A stretch of DNA of 64,000 nucleotides from Streptomyces lanatus (GTDB lineage: Bacteria; Actinomycetota; Actinomycetes; Streptomycetales; Streptomycetaceae), in assembly GCF_014655715.1 (NCBI RefSeq), contig NZ_BNBM01000001.1, positions 870,742 through 934,741 on the forward strand, given 5' to 3'. Shown one piece after another: positions 17,055-25,288 of the stretch; the first letter of the stretch is position 1; each line of letters opens with the position of its first letter. The notes below the pieces were generated by a model. The model searched no databases. It saw only the letters and a list, made by a program, of their open reading frames with translations, and was not told the DNA's origin. The translations under genes were made by a program, and so were the position numbers.

Positions 17055-18467
17055 TCATGTCCCGCGCGTCCACTGCTGGTTGGTGCCGCCGTTGCACGTG
17101 TATGTGATGATCGCGGCGGATTTGGCGGTGGACGCGCCGTTCACGTCCAGGCATTCGCCGGTGGCGCGGGACTTGATGTTCACGTAGGAGCCGGTGGTGG
17201 TGACCGACCACTGCTGAGCGGTCGCCGAGGCGTTGCAGTTCTCCTGCGTGACCGTGTTCGCGTTCTCCTGGACGCACAGGGAGCTGTGCCGGGTCATCAG
17301 CTGGTAGTAGCCGCTGCCGACGGACTTGAACCAGTACTTCTGGTTGTTGCCGCCGTTGCAGTCGTACTGCTTGAGCTGGGCGCCCTGGGACAGGGACTGG
17401 CTGGTGACGTCGGCGCACCTGTTGCTGTGCCGCGCGATCAGGGTGTTGTACGTGGCGCTCGTCCCGCTGATCGACCCGGTCGCCGTGTCGACGGTGACCT
17501 CCGGGGACCAGGACATCGACATCGACGTCGAGGAGGGGAAGGTCAGCGGCAGCCAGACATAGCGGGAGTCGTTGACGGTGCCGCCGAAGGAGTTGCCCCA
17601 GCGGTCGCCCAGGTAGAGGTACGAGGTGGTCGACGTGCCCTGCACGGGAAGGACGTACGCGGTCTGCGAGCCGTAGGCCGTGGAGTCGCCGATGTTCGTC
17701 ATCGCGGTCCAGGGGCCGGCGATGCTGGTGGCGGTGGCGTACTGCTGCTGGTTGGGGTTCCAGCCGGTGGCGCCCGAGGTCAGCATGAAGTACACGCCGT
17801 TCCGCTTGAACAGCGCGGGGGCCTCGCGGTGGCCGCCGTGCCAGGGGTCGGCGACCAGGGCGGCGATGCCGGTGTAGTCGCTGGTCAGACGGTAGATCTG
17901 GAGGTCGTAGTTCTCACGGGCGGCGGAGGCCATATAGCCGGTGCCGTCGGTGTCGACGAAGACCGTGATGTCGCGGGACATGTGCTGGCCGAGCGGGCGG
18001 AAGCTGCCCTGCCAGGTGTAGTTGCCGTCGACGGTGTCCGATACGGCGACGGCGGCACGGGCCTCGCTGTAGTCGGTGCCGTTCTCCTTGTGCATCCACA
18101 TGACGAACTTGCCGGTGGCCGCGTTGTACATGACCTTCGGGCGCTCGATGTTGGCGGTGGCCAGCTCGGAGGCGCTGGACTGGGTCAGGACGTGGTTCCT
18201 GAACTCCCAGTTCTTCAGGTCGGTGGAGCGGTAGGCGTCCACATAACGGAAGGTGTTGTCGGCGTTGCGGTGCTCGCCGAACCAGTAGTAGTACGAGCCG
18301 ACCTTGAGGACACCGCCGCCGTGGGCGTGCACGGGGCTGCCCGAAGTGTCGGTGAACTGGGTGCCGTTGGTGACGGTCTGAGGTGCGGCCTGGGCGGGCC
18401 CCGCGGTGGCCAGGGCACCGGCCAGGGCCAGACAGAGGGCGAGCAGAACCGCGTACGCACGTCTCAT
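17055..18467 (-). CDS. secreted GH43 exo-beta-1,3-galactanase-like enzyme with ricin-type CBM
   Basis: 470 residues. Signal peptide (MRRAYAVLLALCLALAGALA to AQAA, about 1-28). The GH43 five-blade propeller covers about 30-330 (VHAHGGGVLKVGSYYYWFGE, NIERPKVMYN, SRDITVFVDTDGTGYM, HREAPALFKRNGVYFMLTSG). A ricin-B-type trefoil (CBM13; NRCADVTSQSL, QYDCNGGNNQKYWF, GECLDVNG, CNGGTNQQW) occupies about 345-470. GH43 with CBM13 is the architecture of Streptomyces exo-beta-1,3-galactanases acting on arabinogalactan. The start ATG lies one base after the upstream stop, so the two GH43 genes are coupled. Confidence 0.87.
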   Translation of the reverse strand: MRRAYAVLLALCLALAGALATAGPAQAAPQTVTNGTQFTDTSGSPVHAHGGGVLKVGSYYYWFGEHRNADNTFRYVDAYRSTDLKNWEFRNHVLTQSSASELATANIERPKVMYNAATGKFVMWMHKENGTDYSEARAAVAVSDTVDGNYTWQGSFRPLGQHMSRDITVFVDTDGTGYMASAARENYDLQIYRLTSDYTGIAALVADPWHGGHREAPALFKRNGVYFMLTSGATGWNPNQQQYATATSIAGPWTAMTNIGDSTAYGSQTAYVLPVQGTSTTSYLYLGDRWGNSFGGTVNDSRYVWLPLTFPSSTSMSMSWSPEVTVDTATGSISGTSATYNTLIARHSNRCADVTSQSLSQGAQLKQYDCNGGNNQKYWFKSVGSGYYQLMTRHSSLCVQENANTVTQENCNASATAQQWSVTTTGSYVNIKSRATGECLDVNGASTAKSAAIITYTCNGGTNQQWTRGT

Positions 18468-18468
18468 G

Positions 18469-19548
18469 TCACGTACCTTCCTTCACCACGTCGGCCACGG
18501 GTATGCCGAAGTTGGGGGTGCCGTCCGCGTTCCAGTTCAGCTTCTGGACGCGGGTGTGGCGGTTGGGGTCGTTCAGGGGGTCGCCGACGATCTCCTTGTA
18601 CTGGCGGGCGTGGTACACGAGGACGTCGCTGCGGCCGTCCTCGGCGACGGTGAAGCAGTTGTGGCCGGGGCCGTACTGCTTGGTGGTGTCGTTGCTGGTG
18701 AAGACCGGGGTCGGCGACTTCGACCAGCTCGCCGGGTCCATGAGGTTGGCGTCGGCGTCCACGGTCAGCATGCCGACGCAGTAGTGGTAGTCGGTGGCGG
18801 AGGCCGAGTAGGTGAGGAAGATCCGGCCGTTGCGCTTGAGGGCGTAGGGGCCCTCGTTGACCTTGAAGCCGACGCACTCCCAGTCGAACTCCGGTGTGGA
18901 CAGCCTGATCTGAGGTCCCGTCAGAGTCCAGGGGTTCGCCATCTCGGAGAGGAAGAGCCCGGTGTTGTTGTCGAGGCCGGGCTCGTGCTGGGCCCAGCAG
19001 AGGTAGCGGGTGCCCCGGTGGGTGAAGGTCGTGGCGTCGAGGGAGAAGGTCTCCCACGCCGTCTTGACCTGGCCCTTCTCGACCCAGGTGCCCTTGAACG
19101 GGTCGGGGTGCGCGTTCTCCAGGACCCAGATGCGGATCTTCCAGATGTCCTCGGCGGGCGCGGAGGCGAAGTAGATGTACCACTTGCCGCCGATGCGGTG
19201 CAGCTCCGGGGCCCAGATGTGGGCGCCCATGTCCCCGGTGGGGTGGGCCCGCCAGATGACCGACTCGGCGGCCGTGGACAGCCCGCCCAGAGTGCGGGAG
19301 CGGCGCAGGATGATCCGGTCGTACTCGGGGGCGGTGGCCGTGAAGTAGTAGTGCCCGTCGGTGTGACGGTGGATGTGGGGGTCGGCGCGCTGCCGGACGA
19401 GGGGGTTCTCGTACGGGGCGGCCCGCCGGGGTTGGGCGTGGGCGACGCCGGGGACGGCTGACGCGGCGGTCAGGGCGCCGGCGGCTGCGGCGCTCTTCAA
19501 CAGCAGTCTGCGGCTGGGGGGTTGGGGCAGGTCGTGTTCGCGGCTCAT
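18469..19548 (-). CDS. Tat-exported GH43 arabinofuranosidase-like enzyme
   Basis: 359 residues from ATG 19548. Tat signal RRLLLKSAAAAGALTAASAV to AHAQ. The GH43 propeller carries the catalytic acids in the usual places: RADPHIHRHTDGHYYFTAT (base), FSLDATTFTHRGTRYLCWAQ and EFDWECVGFKVNEGPYALKR (acid). The sequence style is that of exo-alpha-1,5-arabinofuranosidases (GH43 subfamily 26). It would trim arabinan side chains from pectin or arabinogalactan, complementing the galactanase encoded directly downstream. A 35-bp imperfect dyad lies 30 nt upstream of the start. Confidence 0.87.
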   Translation of the reverse strand: MSREHDLPQPPSRRLLLKSAAAAGALTAASAVPGVAHAQPRRAAPYENPLVRQRADPHIHRHTDGHYYFTATAPEYDRIILRRSRTLGGLSTAAESVIWRAHPTGDMGAHIWAPELHRIGGKWYIYFASAPAEDIWKIRIWVLENAHPDPFKGTWVEKGQVKTAWETFSLDATTFTHRGTRYLCWAQHEPGLDNNTGLFLSEMANPWTLTGPQIRLSTPEFDWECVGFKVNEGPYALKRNGRIFLTYSASATDYHYCVGMLTVDADANLMDPASWSKSPTPVFTSNDTTKQYGPGHNCFTVAEDGRSDVLVYHARQYKEIVGDPLNDPNRHTRVQKLNWNADGTPNFGIPVADVVKEGT

Positions 19549-19577
19549 GCGGACTGCCTCTCGGGGTGCTCATGGGT

Positions 19578-19612
19578 GTTCGAAATGACGGACATGATCT
19601 GTCATTACGAAC
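19578..19612. promoter_or_regulatory. 12-bp imperfect dyad upstream of the GH43 pair
   Basis: GTTCGAAATGAC (19578-19589) and GTCATTACGAAC (19601-19612) match at 11 of 12 positions as an inverted repeat with an 11-nt centre. It lies 30-64 nt before the minus-strand GH43 start, where an operator would overlap the promoter. It does not resemble the CG-centred LacI palindromes elsewhere in the window, so a different regulator is likely. Confidence 0.5.
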
Positions 19613-19690
19613 GCCGAAAAGGTAAGGGTGTGCACCGTGGAGGTCAACGGGTTCGACGGGACGAAGGTGGAAGCAGGCAGCGGCCGGGGA

Positions 19691-19700
19691 GAGCGCTTTC
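19691..19700. promoter_or_regulatory. LacI-type operator core before the beta-repeat protein gene
   Basis: GAGAGCGCTTTC (19689-19700) matches GAAAGCGCTTTC at 11 of 12 positions and resembles the sites at 15251 and 37289. It lies 57 nt before the chosen GTG start of the plus-strand gene. The site would be inside the reading frame if translation began at the upstream GTG 19628, which is one reason for preferring the later start. Confidence 0.45.
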
Positions 19701-19756
19701 TTTTTCCCTTGCCGATTTTCTGTTATCCATCCCCCTCCCACCCCGTCTCCTATGAC

Positions 19757-21859
19757 GTGCGCAGCCTCACCCACAAAACAGCAGCGGCCGCCGGCGCCCT
19801 CGCGGCGGTCGCCGCCCTCGCCGTCACCGCTCCCCCCGCGGTGGCCGCCGGCCCCCGGGACGTGTCCGCCGACATTCTCGGGGGGCGGGACGTGACGCTC
19901 ACCGGTGACACGGTGGTGACCGTGCCGCCCGGGACGACGAAGTACGACGGCGTCTTCCGCGGCGAGGGCACCCTCACCGTGCGCGGCACCGGGACACTGA
20001 TCCTGACCAGGGACAGCGACTTCACCCTGCCGAAGTCCCGGCAGCGGCAGCGGGTGAGCGTCCTCGGCGGCAACCACCCGTACGTCACCACGACCCGCCC
20101 CGACCCACCCGCGATCACGGTCGAGCGCGGGGCGACCCTGCAGTACGGCGACGGCGGCACGACCGGACTGATCGGGCACTTCCCGTACAACACCCCGGCG
20201 TTCCGGCTCAACCAGGACAACATCCGCGTCGACGGCACGCTGCGGCTGTCACTGAAGAGCGCCTACAACCTGGGCACGATCAGCGGCTCCGGGCTGATCA
20301 CCCAGCCACGGTTCCTGTGGGGCACCTGGGATCTCACGTCCGGCCCCTTCTCCGGGGTGATCGACAACGGCACCCAGACGAACGCCGGACGGCCGGAGTT
20401 CGCGACCTCGCTGCCCAACATGCGCAAGATCCTCAACCAGGGCACCTACACCGTGGACACGCCGCTCGGCCGGACGGTCACCATGGGCATGGACTTCTAC
20501 CAGCGTGAATACGGCAGCGACATCAACGTCCAGTCCCGGCCGGGCAGCAAGGTGGTGCTCACCGGCCAGTACAGCTGGTCCGACCGGGGCGGCGACACCG
20601 ACCCGTCCCTCAGCGACCCCGCCCTGAACTGGACGCCCGCGCGGAAGAACGTCAACAAGCGGGGCACCAACATCAAGGGTGCGAACGTCCAGTGGGGCGA
20701 CGGGACCACGAACAAGATCTTCATGCCCGGGACCGCCGAGACGGTCTACATCAACCTGCTGGCGGCGAGGTCCCGTTCGCTCCTGACCTTCGACTACAAC
20801 GGGCCCGTGACGCTGGGTGCCCCGATCGGCGGCGGCCGGTTCCACGACACCCTGTCCGCGCCCGGCGCCGGTGACATCGTCATCAAGGGCACGAAGGGCA
20901 ACGACGTCACCTTCGCGGCCGTGCAGTACTACGACGGCTCGACGACCGTCGAGAACGGCGCGGTGCTGCGGCTGGGCAGCGGGAAGCCTGGCGGCGACAG
21001 TGGGCTGTACACGCGGGGCGGCCTCTACAAGGTCGTCAACGACGGGGCGCTGGTGCTGAACAACGTCGGGAAGCCGCTGACCCTGTCCAAGGTCGGCGGC
21101 AGCGGGTCGCTCATCCAGGCGGGCTCCGCGACGGCGACGCTGACCGGCACCGCGGTGACGTACACCGGCCGGACGACCGTCAAGCGGGGCACGCTGGCGT
21201 TGCGCGGCGGCGCGACCCTCGCCCACAGCAGGGCGATCACGCTCAGCTCGCCGAACTCCCGTCTGGACGCGGGCGCTTCGGGACTGCGGGTGGCGACGAC
21301 GCTGACCGGCAAGGGCACCGTGAAGGGCGCGGTGACCAACGACGGGGTGGTCGCGGGCGGCCTGACCGTCTCCGGTGACTACACGCAGTCGGCGAAGGGC
21401 GAACTGGTCCTGCGCGACCGCCCGTTGAAGGTGACGGGCGCGGTGCGCCTGGCCGGGTCCCTGGACTTGGCGTCCTTCGCCGCGGCGAAGGAGCCCGCGC
21501 GGAGGATCACGGTCGTCGACCACCGGGGCCGGGCCCGTACGACCGGCACCTTCGCCGGTCTCGCCGAGGGCAGGAAGCTCCAGCTCGACGACACCACGTA
21601 CCGCATCTCCTACCGGGGCGGCGACGGCAACGACGTGGTCCTCACTGCAGTCACCGCGAGCCCCTCCCCCGGCACCCCGCGCACGGCGGCCGACACGGCC
21701 GCCTCCCCCGGCCCTCGTACCGCGAGCGCCGCGGGCGGCGGCCTCGGCTGGTGGCCGTACGTCCTGGCCGCCGGGCTGCTGGTGGGCCTCGCGGTGCCGG
21801 CGACGCGGCGTGGGCTGGGGCGCGGGCAGCGGCGTGGCGGGCGGCACGCGGCGCATTAA
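19757..21859 (+). CDS. large secreted beta-strand-repeat protein with C-terminal membrane anchor
   Basis: About 700 residues from GTG 19757, the first start that gives a clean signal peptide (AAAAGALAAVAALAVTAPPA). No strong ribosome site is visible and the upstream GTG 19628 cannot be excluded. The body is a long run of short beta-strand repeats (GEGTLTVRGTGTLILTRD, YDGSTTVENGAVLRLGSG, YTGRTTVKRGTLALRGGATL) like the autotransporter-associated repeats that form parallel beta-helices. The end has a low-complexity Ser/Pro/Ala spacer, one membrane segment (WWPYVLAAGLLVGLAVPA) and a basic tail. It is probably displayed on the cell surface. A glycan-binding or adhesive role is inferred from the neighbours. 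Confidence 0.72.
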   Translation: MRSLTHKTAAAAGALAAVAALAVTAPPAVAAGPRDVSADILGGRDVTLTGDTVVTVPPGTTKYDGVFRGEGTLTVRGTGTLILTRDSDFTLPKSRQRQRVSVLGGNHPYVTTTRPDPPAITVERGATLQYGDGGTTGLIGHFPYNTPAFRLNQDNIRVDGTLRLSLKSAYNLGTISGSGLITQPRFLWGTWDLTSGPFSGVIDNGTQTNAGRPEFATSLPNMRKILNQGTYTVDTPLGRTVTMGMDFYQREYGSDINVQSRPGSKVVLTGQYSWSDRGGDTDPSLSDPALNWTPARKNVNKRGTNIKGANVQWGDGTTNKIFMPGTAETVYINLLAARSRSLLTFDYNGPVTLGAPIGGGRFHDTLSAPGAGDIVIKGTKGNDVTFAAVQYYDGSTTVENGAVLRLGSGKPGGDSGLYTRGGLYKVVNDGALVLNNVGKPLTLSKVGGSGSLIQAGSATATLTGTAVTYTGRTTVKRGTLALRGGATLAHSRAITLSSPNSRLDAGASGLRVATTLTGKGTVKGAVTNDGVVAGGLTVSGDYTQSAKGELVLRDRPLKVTGAVRLAGSLDLASFAAAKEPARRITVVDHRGRARTTGTFAGLAEGRKLQLDDTTYRISYRGGDGNDVVLTAVTASPSPGTPRTAADTAASPGPRTASAAGGGLGWWPYVLAAGLLVGLAVPATRRGLGRGQRRGGRHAAH

Positions 21860-22050
21860 AAAGCGCGGGATTCACTTTAATTCTGTTCTATTTCTCGACA
21901 TGGATCTACGGTCCGGAATGCCACCATCCAACTCCGGTCCGGCTGTTTACACCCAATCTGGGCACTGCTATCAACGAGAGTGCCGCGGTTACCTCTTCCG
22001 AATCTTTCCCACCGGAATCGAAGAAACCGTCAGCCCCAGGGAGGGACCAC

Positions 22051-22593
22051 ATGAACATGCCGCAGAAACGCCTGGACGTCGAAGAGCCGTACGCTCTCAT
22101 CGCACCCGACGCGGATGTCGCCGCGTACGTCAAGAATTTCGACTTCCTGGCCGTCGACCCGGACTCGAAGGTCACCGCGTTCCACGGGTTCAGCACGTTC
22201 AGGGGCCTCAAGATCGAGTCCAAGGGCTTCGATGTCGAGGGCACCATCAGCGGTCGGGTGCGCAGCTACAACTGGACCGCCCTGTACCAGGTGTACAACC
22301 TGCCCTCCTCCAGCAGCTGGAGCCTGTGGGCCCTCAAGTTCAAGGCGGACAAATCTCAGAGTGTGCTCAAGCAGACCTTCCACGAGGAGGATCTGGAGGA
22401 CCTCGCCGTCAACATGAAGTTCCGGGCCAAGGCGAATGACCTGGGCGGAGTGACCTTCCTGCGAGTCGGCTTCGAGACCATCAAGCTGCGCCTTGAGGGT
22501 GTCGAGAAGAACTTCACGGTCGTCAACCCCGCCTCCGGCGGCGCCCGCGACGAGGACGGCAACGAGATCCCCGTCGACTTCGAGCCCATCTGA
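22051..22593 (+). CDS. unknown soluble protein A of an orphan pair
   Basis: 180 residues from ATG 22051 with AGGGAGGG upstream. No signal peptide. Beta-rich with many aromatic residues (NFDFLAVDPDSKVTAFHGFS, YNWTALYQVYNLPSSSSWSL, VGFETIKLRLEGVEKNFTVV), suggesting a small beta-sandwich. It is not recognisable. Base composition upstream (21860-22050) is visibly more AT-rich than the neighbouring genes. It is separated from gene B by a strong hairpin. Confidence 0.72.
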   Translation: MNMPQKRLDVEEPYALIAPDADVAAYVKNFDFLAVDPDSKVTAFHGFSTFRGLKIESKGFDVEGTISGRVRSYNWTALYQVYNLPSSSSWSLWALKFKADKSQSVLKQTFHEEDLEDLAVNMKFRAKANDLGGVTFLRVGFETIKLRLEGVEKNFTVVNPASGGARDEDGNEIPVDFEPI

Positions 22594-22624
22594 TCCGGCG
22601 CCGGCAGCGAACACCGGCACGAAG

Positions 22625-22676
22625 GTGCCGGGTCCGGCCCGTCGCTGGACGACCAGCGCGACACCGGACCCGGCAC
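22625..22676. terminator. strong nested hairpin between the two orphan genes
   Basis: GTGCCGGGTCCGG (22625-22637) pairs perfectly with CCGGACCCGGCAC (22664-22676). The 26-nt loop contains a second stem, CGCTGG-ACGA-CCAGCG. It looks like an intrinsic terminator without a T-run, common in actinomycetes. Only 26 nt remain before the ATG of gene B, too little for a normal promoter, so it may act as an attenuator or as an RNA processing/stability barrier. Confidence 0.65.
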
Positions 22677-22702
22677 GCCGACCACGCGCCACGGGGAGAC
22701 GC

Positions 22703-23140
22703 ATGAGCGTCAGGCTGATGCAGGGATTTCTGCCGCTGCGGGAAGTCGTCGACACCGGCGGCATGGACATCGATTTGGACGTGGATCTCGAAAAAACCAT
22801 AGATTCCCATGACTGGCGAATGATTTTCGCCCTCTTCGACGCACCGTCCGACGCTTCACTCGAAGAGTTCGTCGAAATTTACCGGAGCAATCCCGACAAG
22901 ACATTACTGGATCGCATGTTCCCGTTCCTCGGGAAACGGCGATCCACCATTTCCTGCCGGGTGACCGTGCATATATCCGGCGGCGAAAATCTCACCCTTC
23001 GGCTGGGGGTGAGAGTGCTGCGCCTGCAGCAGCGGGGGCAGACAAAGGACGTAGCCCTGCTCAACACGGCGAACTTCGTGGCCCTGACTCCGGACGGTTC
23101 GCCGTACGACGGGATGGTCGCGCATTGTTCCGAACCCTGA
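22703..23140 (+). CDS. unknown soluble protein B of an orphan pair, with TTA codon
   Basis: 145 residues from ATG 22703 with GGGGAG upstream. No signal peptide or membrane segment. An acidic N-terminal half (MDIDLDVDLEKTIDSHDW, DASLEEFVEIYRSNPDK) is followed by a beta-rich basic half (STISCRVTVHISGGENLTLR). Codon 68 (22904-22906) is TTA, so translation should depend on bldA tRNA, linking the gene to development or late growth. Several A/T-ending codons set it apart from neighbours. Function unknown. Confidence 0.7.
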   Translation: MSVRLMQGFLPLREVVDTGGMDIDLDVDLEKTIDSHDWRMIFALFDAPSDASLEEFVEIYRSNPDKTLLDRMFPFLGKRRSTISCRVTVHISGGENLTLRLGVRVLRLQQRGQTKDVALLNTANFVALTPDGSPYDGMVAHCSEP

Positions 23141-23177
23141 TCGCCGGGCTCGCGCCCGCTCGACTACCGTCGTCCCC

Positions 23178-24101
23178 ATGACCAGCACCATCACCCTCAC
23201 CGAAGCCCTCGCCACCGGGACGGTCGTGCTCGACGGCGGTATGTCCAACCAGCTCGAATCCGCCGGGCACGACCTCAGTGACGAGCTGTGGTCGGCACGG
23301 CTGCTCGCGGAGCGGCCGGAGGCCATCGCGGAGGCACATCTGGCGTACTTCGCGGCGGGGGCGGACGTGGCGATCACCGCCAGCTACCAGGCCACCTTCG
23401 AAGGCTTCGGCAAGCGCGGGATCGGGCGGGAGCGGGCGGCCGAACTGATGGCGCTGAGCGTGGAGCTGGCGCAGGACGCCGTGCGGCGAGCGCGGGCCGA
23501 GGGGGTCACACGGCCCTTGTGGGTGGCCGCGTCGGCCGGGCCGTACGGCGCGATGCTGGCGGACGGCTCCGAGTACCGGGGGCGGTACGGGCTGAGCGTG
23601 GCGGAGCTGGAGCGCTTCCACCGGCCCCGCCTGGAGGTGCTCGCCGGGGCCCGTCCCGATGTACTGGCGCTGGAGACGGTCCCGGACGCCGACGAGGCGG
23701 AGGCACTGCTGCGGGCGGTGCGCGGGCTCGGCGTCCCGGCCTGGCTGTCGTACTCGGTCGCCGGGGAGCGCACACGCGCCGGGCAGCCCCTTGAGGAGGC
23801 GTTCGCCCTGGCCGCCGACGCCGACGAGGTGCTCGCGGTCGGCGTGAACTGCTGCGCGCCCGAGGACGTCGAGGGCGCCGTCGAGATCGCCGCCCGGGTC
23901 ACGGGCAAGCCGGTCGTCGTCTACCCCAACAGCGGCGAGGCCTGGAACGCCGGGACACGGGCCTGGGAGGGGCGGTCCACCTTCACACCGGGGGAGGTCC
24001 AGGGGTGGCGGGCGTCCGGGGCGCGGCTGATCGGGGGCTGCTGCCGGGTGGGCCCGGAGGCGATCGGCGCGATCGCACGGGCACTGGGAACGGCCGCATA
24101 G
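23178..24101 (+). CDS. mmuM: homocysteine S-methyltransferase
   Basis: 307 residues. Family motifs are complete: VVLDGGMSNQLESAG, ITASYQATFEGF, LALETVPDADEA, GVNCCAPEDV with the first zinc cysteine, and LIGGCCRVGPEAI with the final cysteine pair. It transfers a methyl group from S-methylmethionine or SAM to homocysteine to make methionine. A TACCGT -10-like hexamer ends 7 nt before the ATG and no ribosome site is seen, so the mRNA may be leaderless. No functional link to the sugar genes around it. Confidence 0.92.
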   Translation: MTSTITLTEALATGTVVLDGGMSNQLESAGHDLSDELWSARLLAERPEAIAEAHLAYFAAGADVAITASYQATFEGFGKRGIGRERAAELMALSVELAQDAVRRARAEGVTRPLWVAASAGPYGAMLADGSEYRGRYGLSVAELERFHRPRLEVLAGARPDVLALETVPDADEAEALLRAVRGLGVPAWLSYSVAGERTRAGQPLEEAFALAADADEVLAVGVNCCAPEDVEGAVEIAARVTGKPVVVYPNSGEAWNAGTRAWEGRSTFTPGEVQGWRASGARLIGGCCRVGPEAIGAIARALGTAA

Positions 24102-24174
24102 CGGCAACGGCATCGCCCGACGCACCCCGCACAGGACTCCTCCCACCCCCTCCCTCGCTGCTAGCCTCCATTTC

Positions 24175-24188
24175 GGCAACCGGTTGCC
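24175..24188. promoter_or_regulatory. perfect LacI-type operator before the first LacI gene
   Basis: GGCAACCGGTTGCC is a perfect 14-bp CG-centred palindrome. A TAGCCT -10-like hexamer (24162-24167) places transcription start at about 24174, directly on the operator, so the LacI protein at 24232 should repress itself. Near-identical copies at 37003 and 37103 precede the sugar transporter genes. Confidence 0.75.
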
Positions 24189-24231
24189 ATCGTGTTGCCG
24201 TGTTCCCCGTGGGGAGAGGGGCGAGGCAGGG

Positions 24232-25284
24232 ATGACCAGGAAGAGCGAGGACGCGGGGCGCAGCACCATCCGCGATGTGGCGGCGCGTGCGGGGGTGTCC
24301 GCGTCGACCGTGTCGCGGGTGCTCGGCGGGGTGTATCCGGTGAGCGCGTCGACCCGGTCGCGGGTGCTGCGGGCGGTCCGTGACCTGGACTATGTCGCCG
24401 ACGCGCGTGCCAAGGCGGTCGCGGGGGTCGGCACGCCCACGCTGGCGTTCGTCCTTGAGGACATCACCGGCCCGTCGTTCGCGCACATGGCGTACGGAGT
24501 GGAGCGGGAGGCCCGGCGGCTCGGGCATCTGTGCCTGGTGTGCACCACGGAGGGCGACGTCCAGCACGAGGTGGAGTTCGTCGAGATGATGCGCGCCCAG
24601 CGCGCCGCCGCCGTGATCCTGGTCGGCGGCTCGGCCGACACCCCCGAGTACCGCGAGCGGACCCGCCGTATGGCCGACTCGCTGGCGTCGGCAGGGTCGA
24701 GACTGGTGCTGTGCGGGCGGCCGCCGCTGGGGCCCGGGGCGCCGGTCACAGTCATCGAGTACGACAACGAGGGCGGCGCCTACGCCCTGGTCGCCCATGT
24801 CCTCGCCCAGGGCCACCAGCGCGTCCTGTTCCTCGGCGGCGGGGCGGACCACACCACCGCGCAGGGCCGTGAGCGCGGCTATCTCGCCGCCCATCGCGCC
24901 CGTGGCCTGGACCCCGACCCGGCGCTGGTCCTGCACGGCGACTTCACCCGCGACTCCGGCCACCGCCTGATGCGCGGGGCGATGAAGCAGGGGCTGGAGT
25001 TCACGGCCGTGGTCGCCGCCACCGACATGGTCGCGGCCGGTGCGCTGACCGCCCTGCACGAGGCGGGCCTGACCGTGCCCGGCGACATCTCGCTGGCCGG
25101 TTACGACGACATCCCGTTCGCCCGTGACCTGTACCCGGCCCTGACGACGGTCCACGTCCCCTATGAGGAGCTGGGCCGCCTCGCCGTGCGCACTGCGCTC
25201 GGCCGGACCCCGGAGCACCCGGACGAGCATCTGCTGCTGGGCACGCATGTGGTGGTGCGGAACTCGGTGGCGCCGAAGGCGTAG
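24232..25284 (+). CDS. LacI-family repressor 1 of the pectin locus
   Basis: 350 residues. The N-terminal helix-turn-helix is TIRDVAARAGVSASTVSRVL with the hinge SRVLRAVRDLDYVADARAKA. The periplasmic-binding-like sugar domain follows (LAFVLEDITGPSFAHM, VIEYDNEGGAYALVAHVL, SLAGYDDIPFARDLYPALTT). The residues equivalent to LacI 17 and 18, which set specificity, are Ala and Ser. It is a clear paralogue of the LacI at 38740 (shared DNEGGAYA, GYDDIP, TTVHVPYEE, LGTHVVVRNSV). Probable targets are the 24175 palindrome and those in front of the transporter. The inducer is likely a pectin-derived oligosaccharide (inference). Confidence 0.92.
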   Translation: MTRKSEDAGRSTIRDVAARAGVSASTVSRVLGGVYPVSASTRSRVLRAVRDLDYVADARAKAVAGVGTPTLAFVLEDITGPSFAHMAYGVEREARRLGHLCLVCTTEGDVQHEVEFVEMMRAQRAAAVILVGGSADTPEYRERTRRMADSLASAGSRLVLCGRPPLGPGAPVTVIEYDNEGGAYALVAHVLAQGHQRVLFLGGGADHTTAQGRERGYLAAHRARGLDPDPALVLHGDFTRDSGHRLMRGAMKQGLEFTAVVAATDMVAAGALTALHEAGLTVPGDISLAGYDDIPFARDLYPALTTVHVPYEELGRLAVRTALGRTPEHPDEHLLLGTHVVVRNSVAPKA

Positions 25285-25288
25285 GACG

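Noticed and set aside
19628..19756. Upstream GTG start for the beta-strand-repeat protein
   Set aside because: It would put 43 odd residues before the signal peptide and place a LacI-type operator inside the coding sequence.
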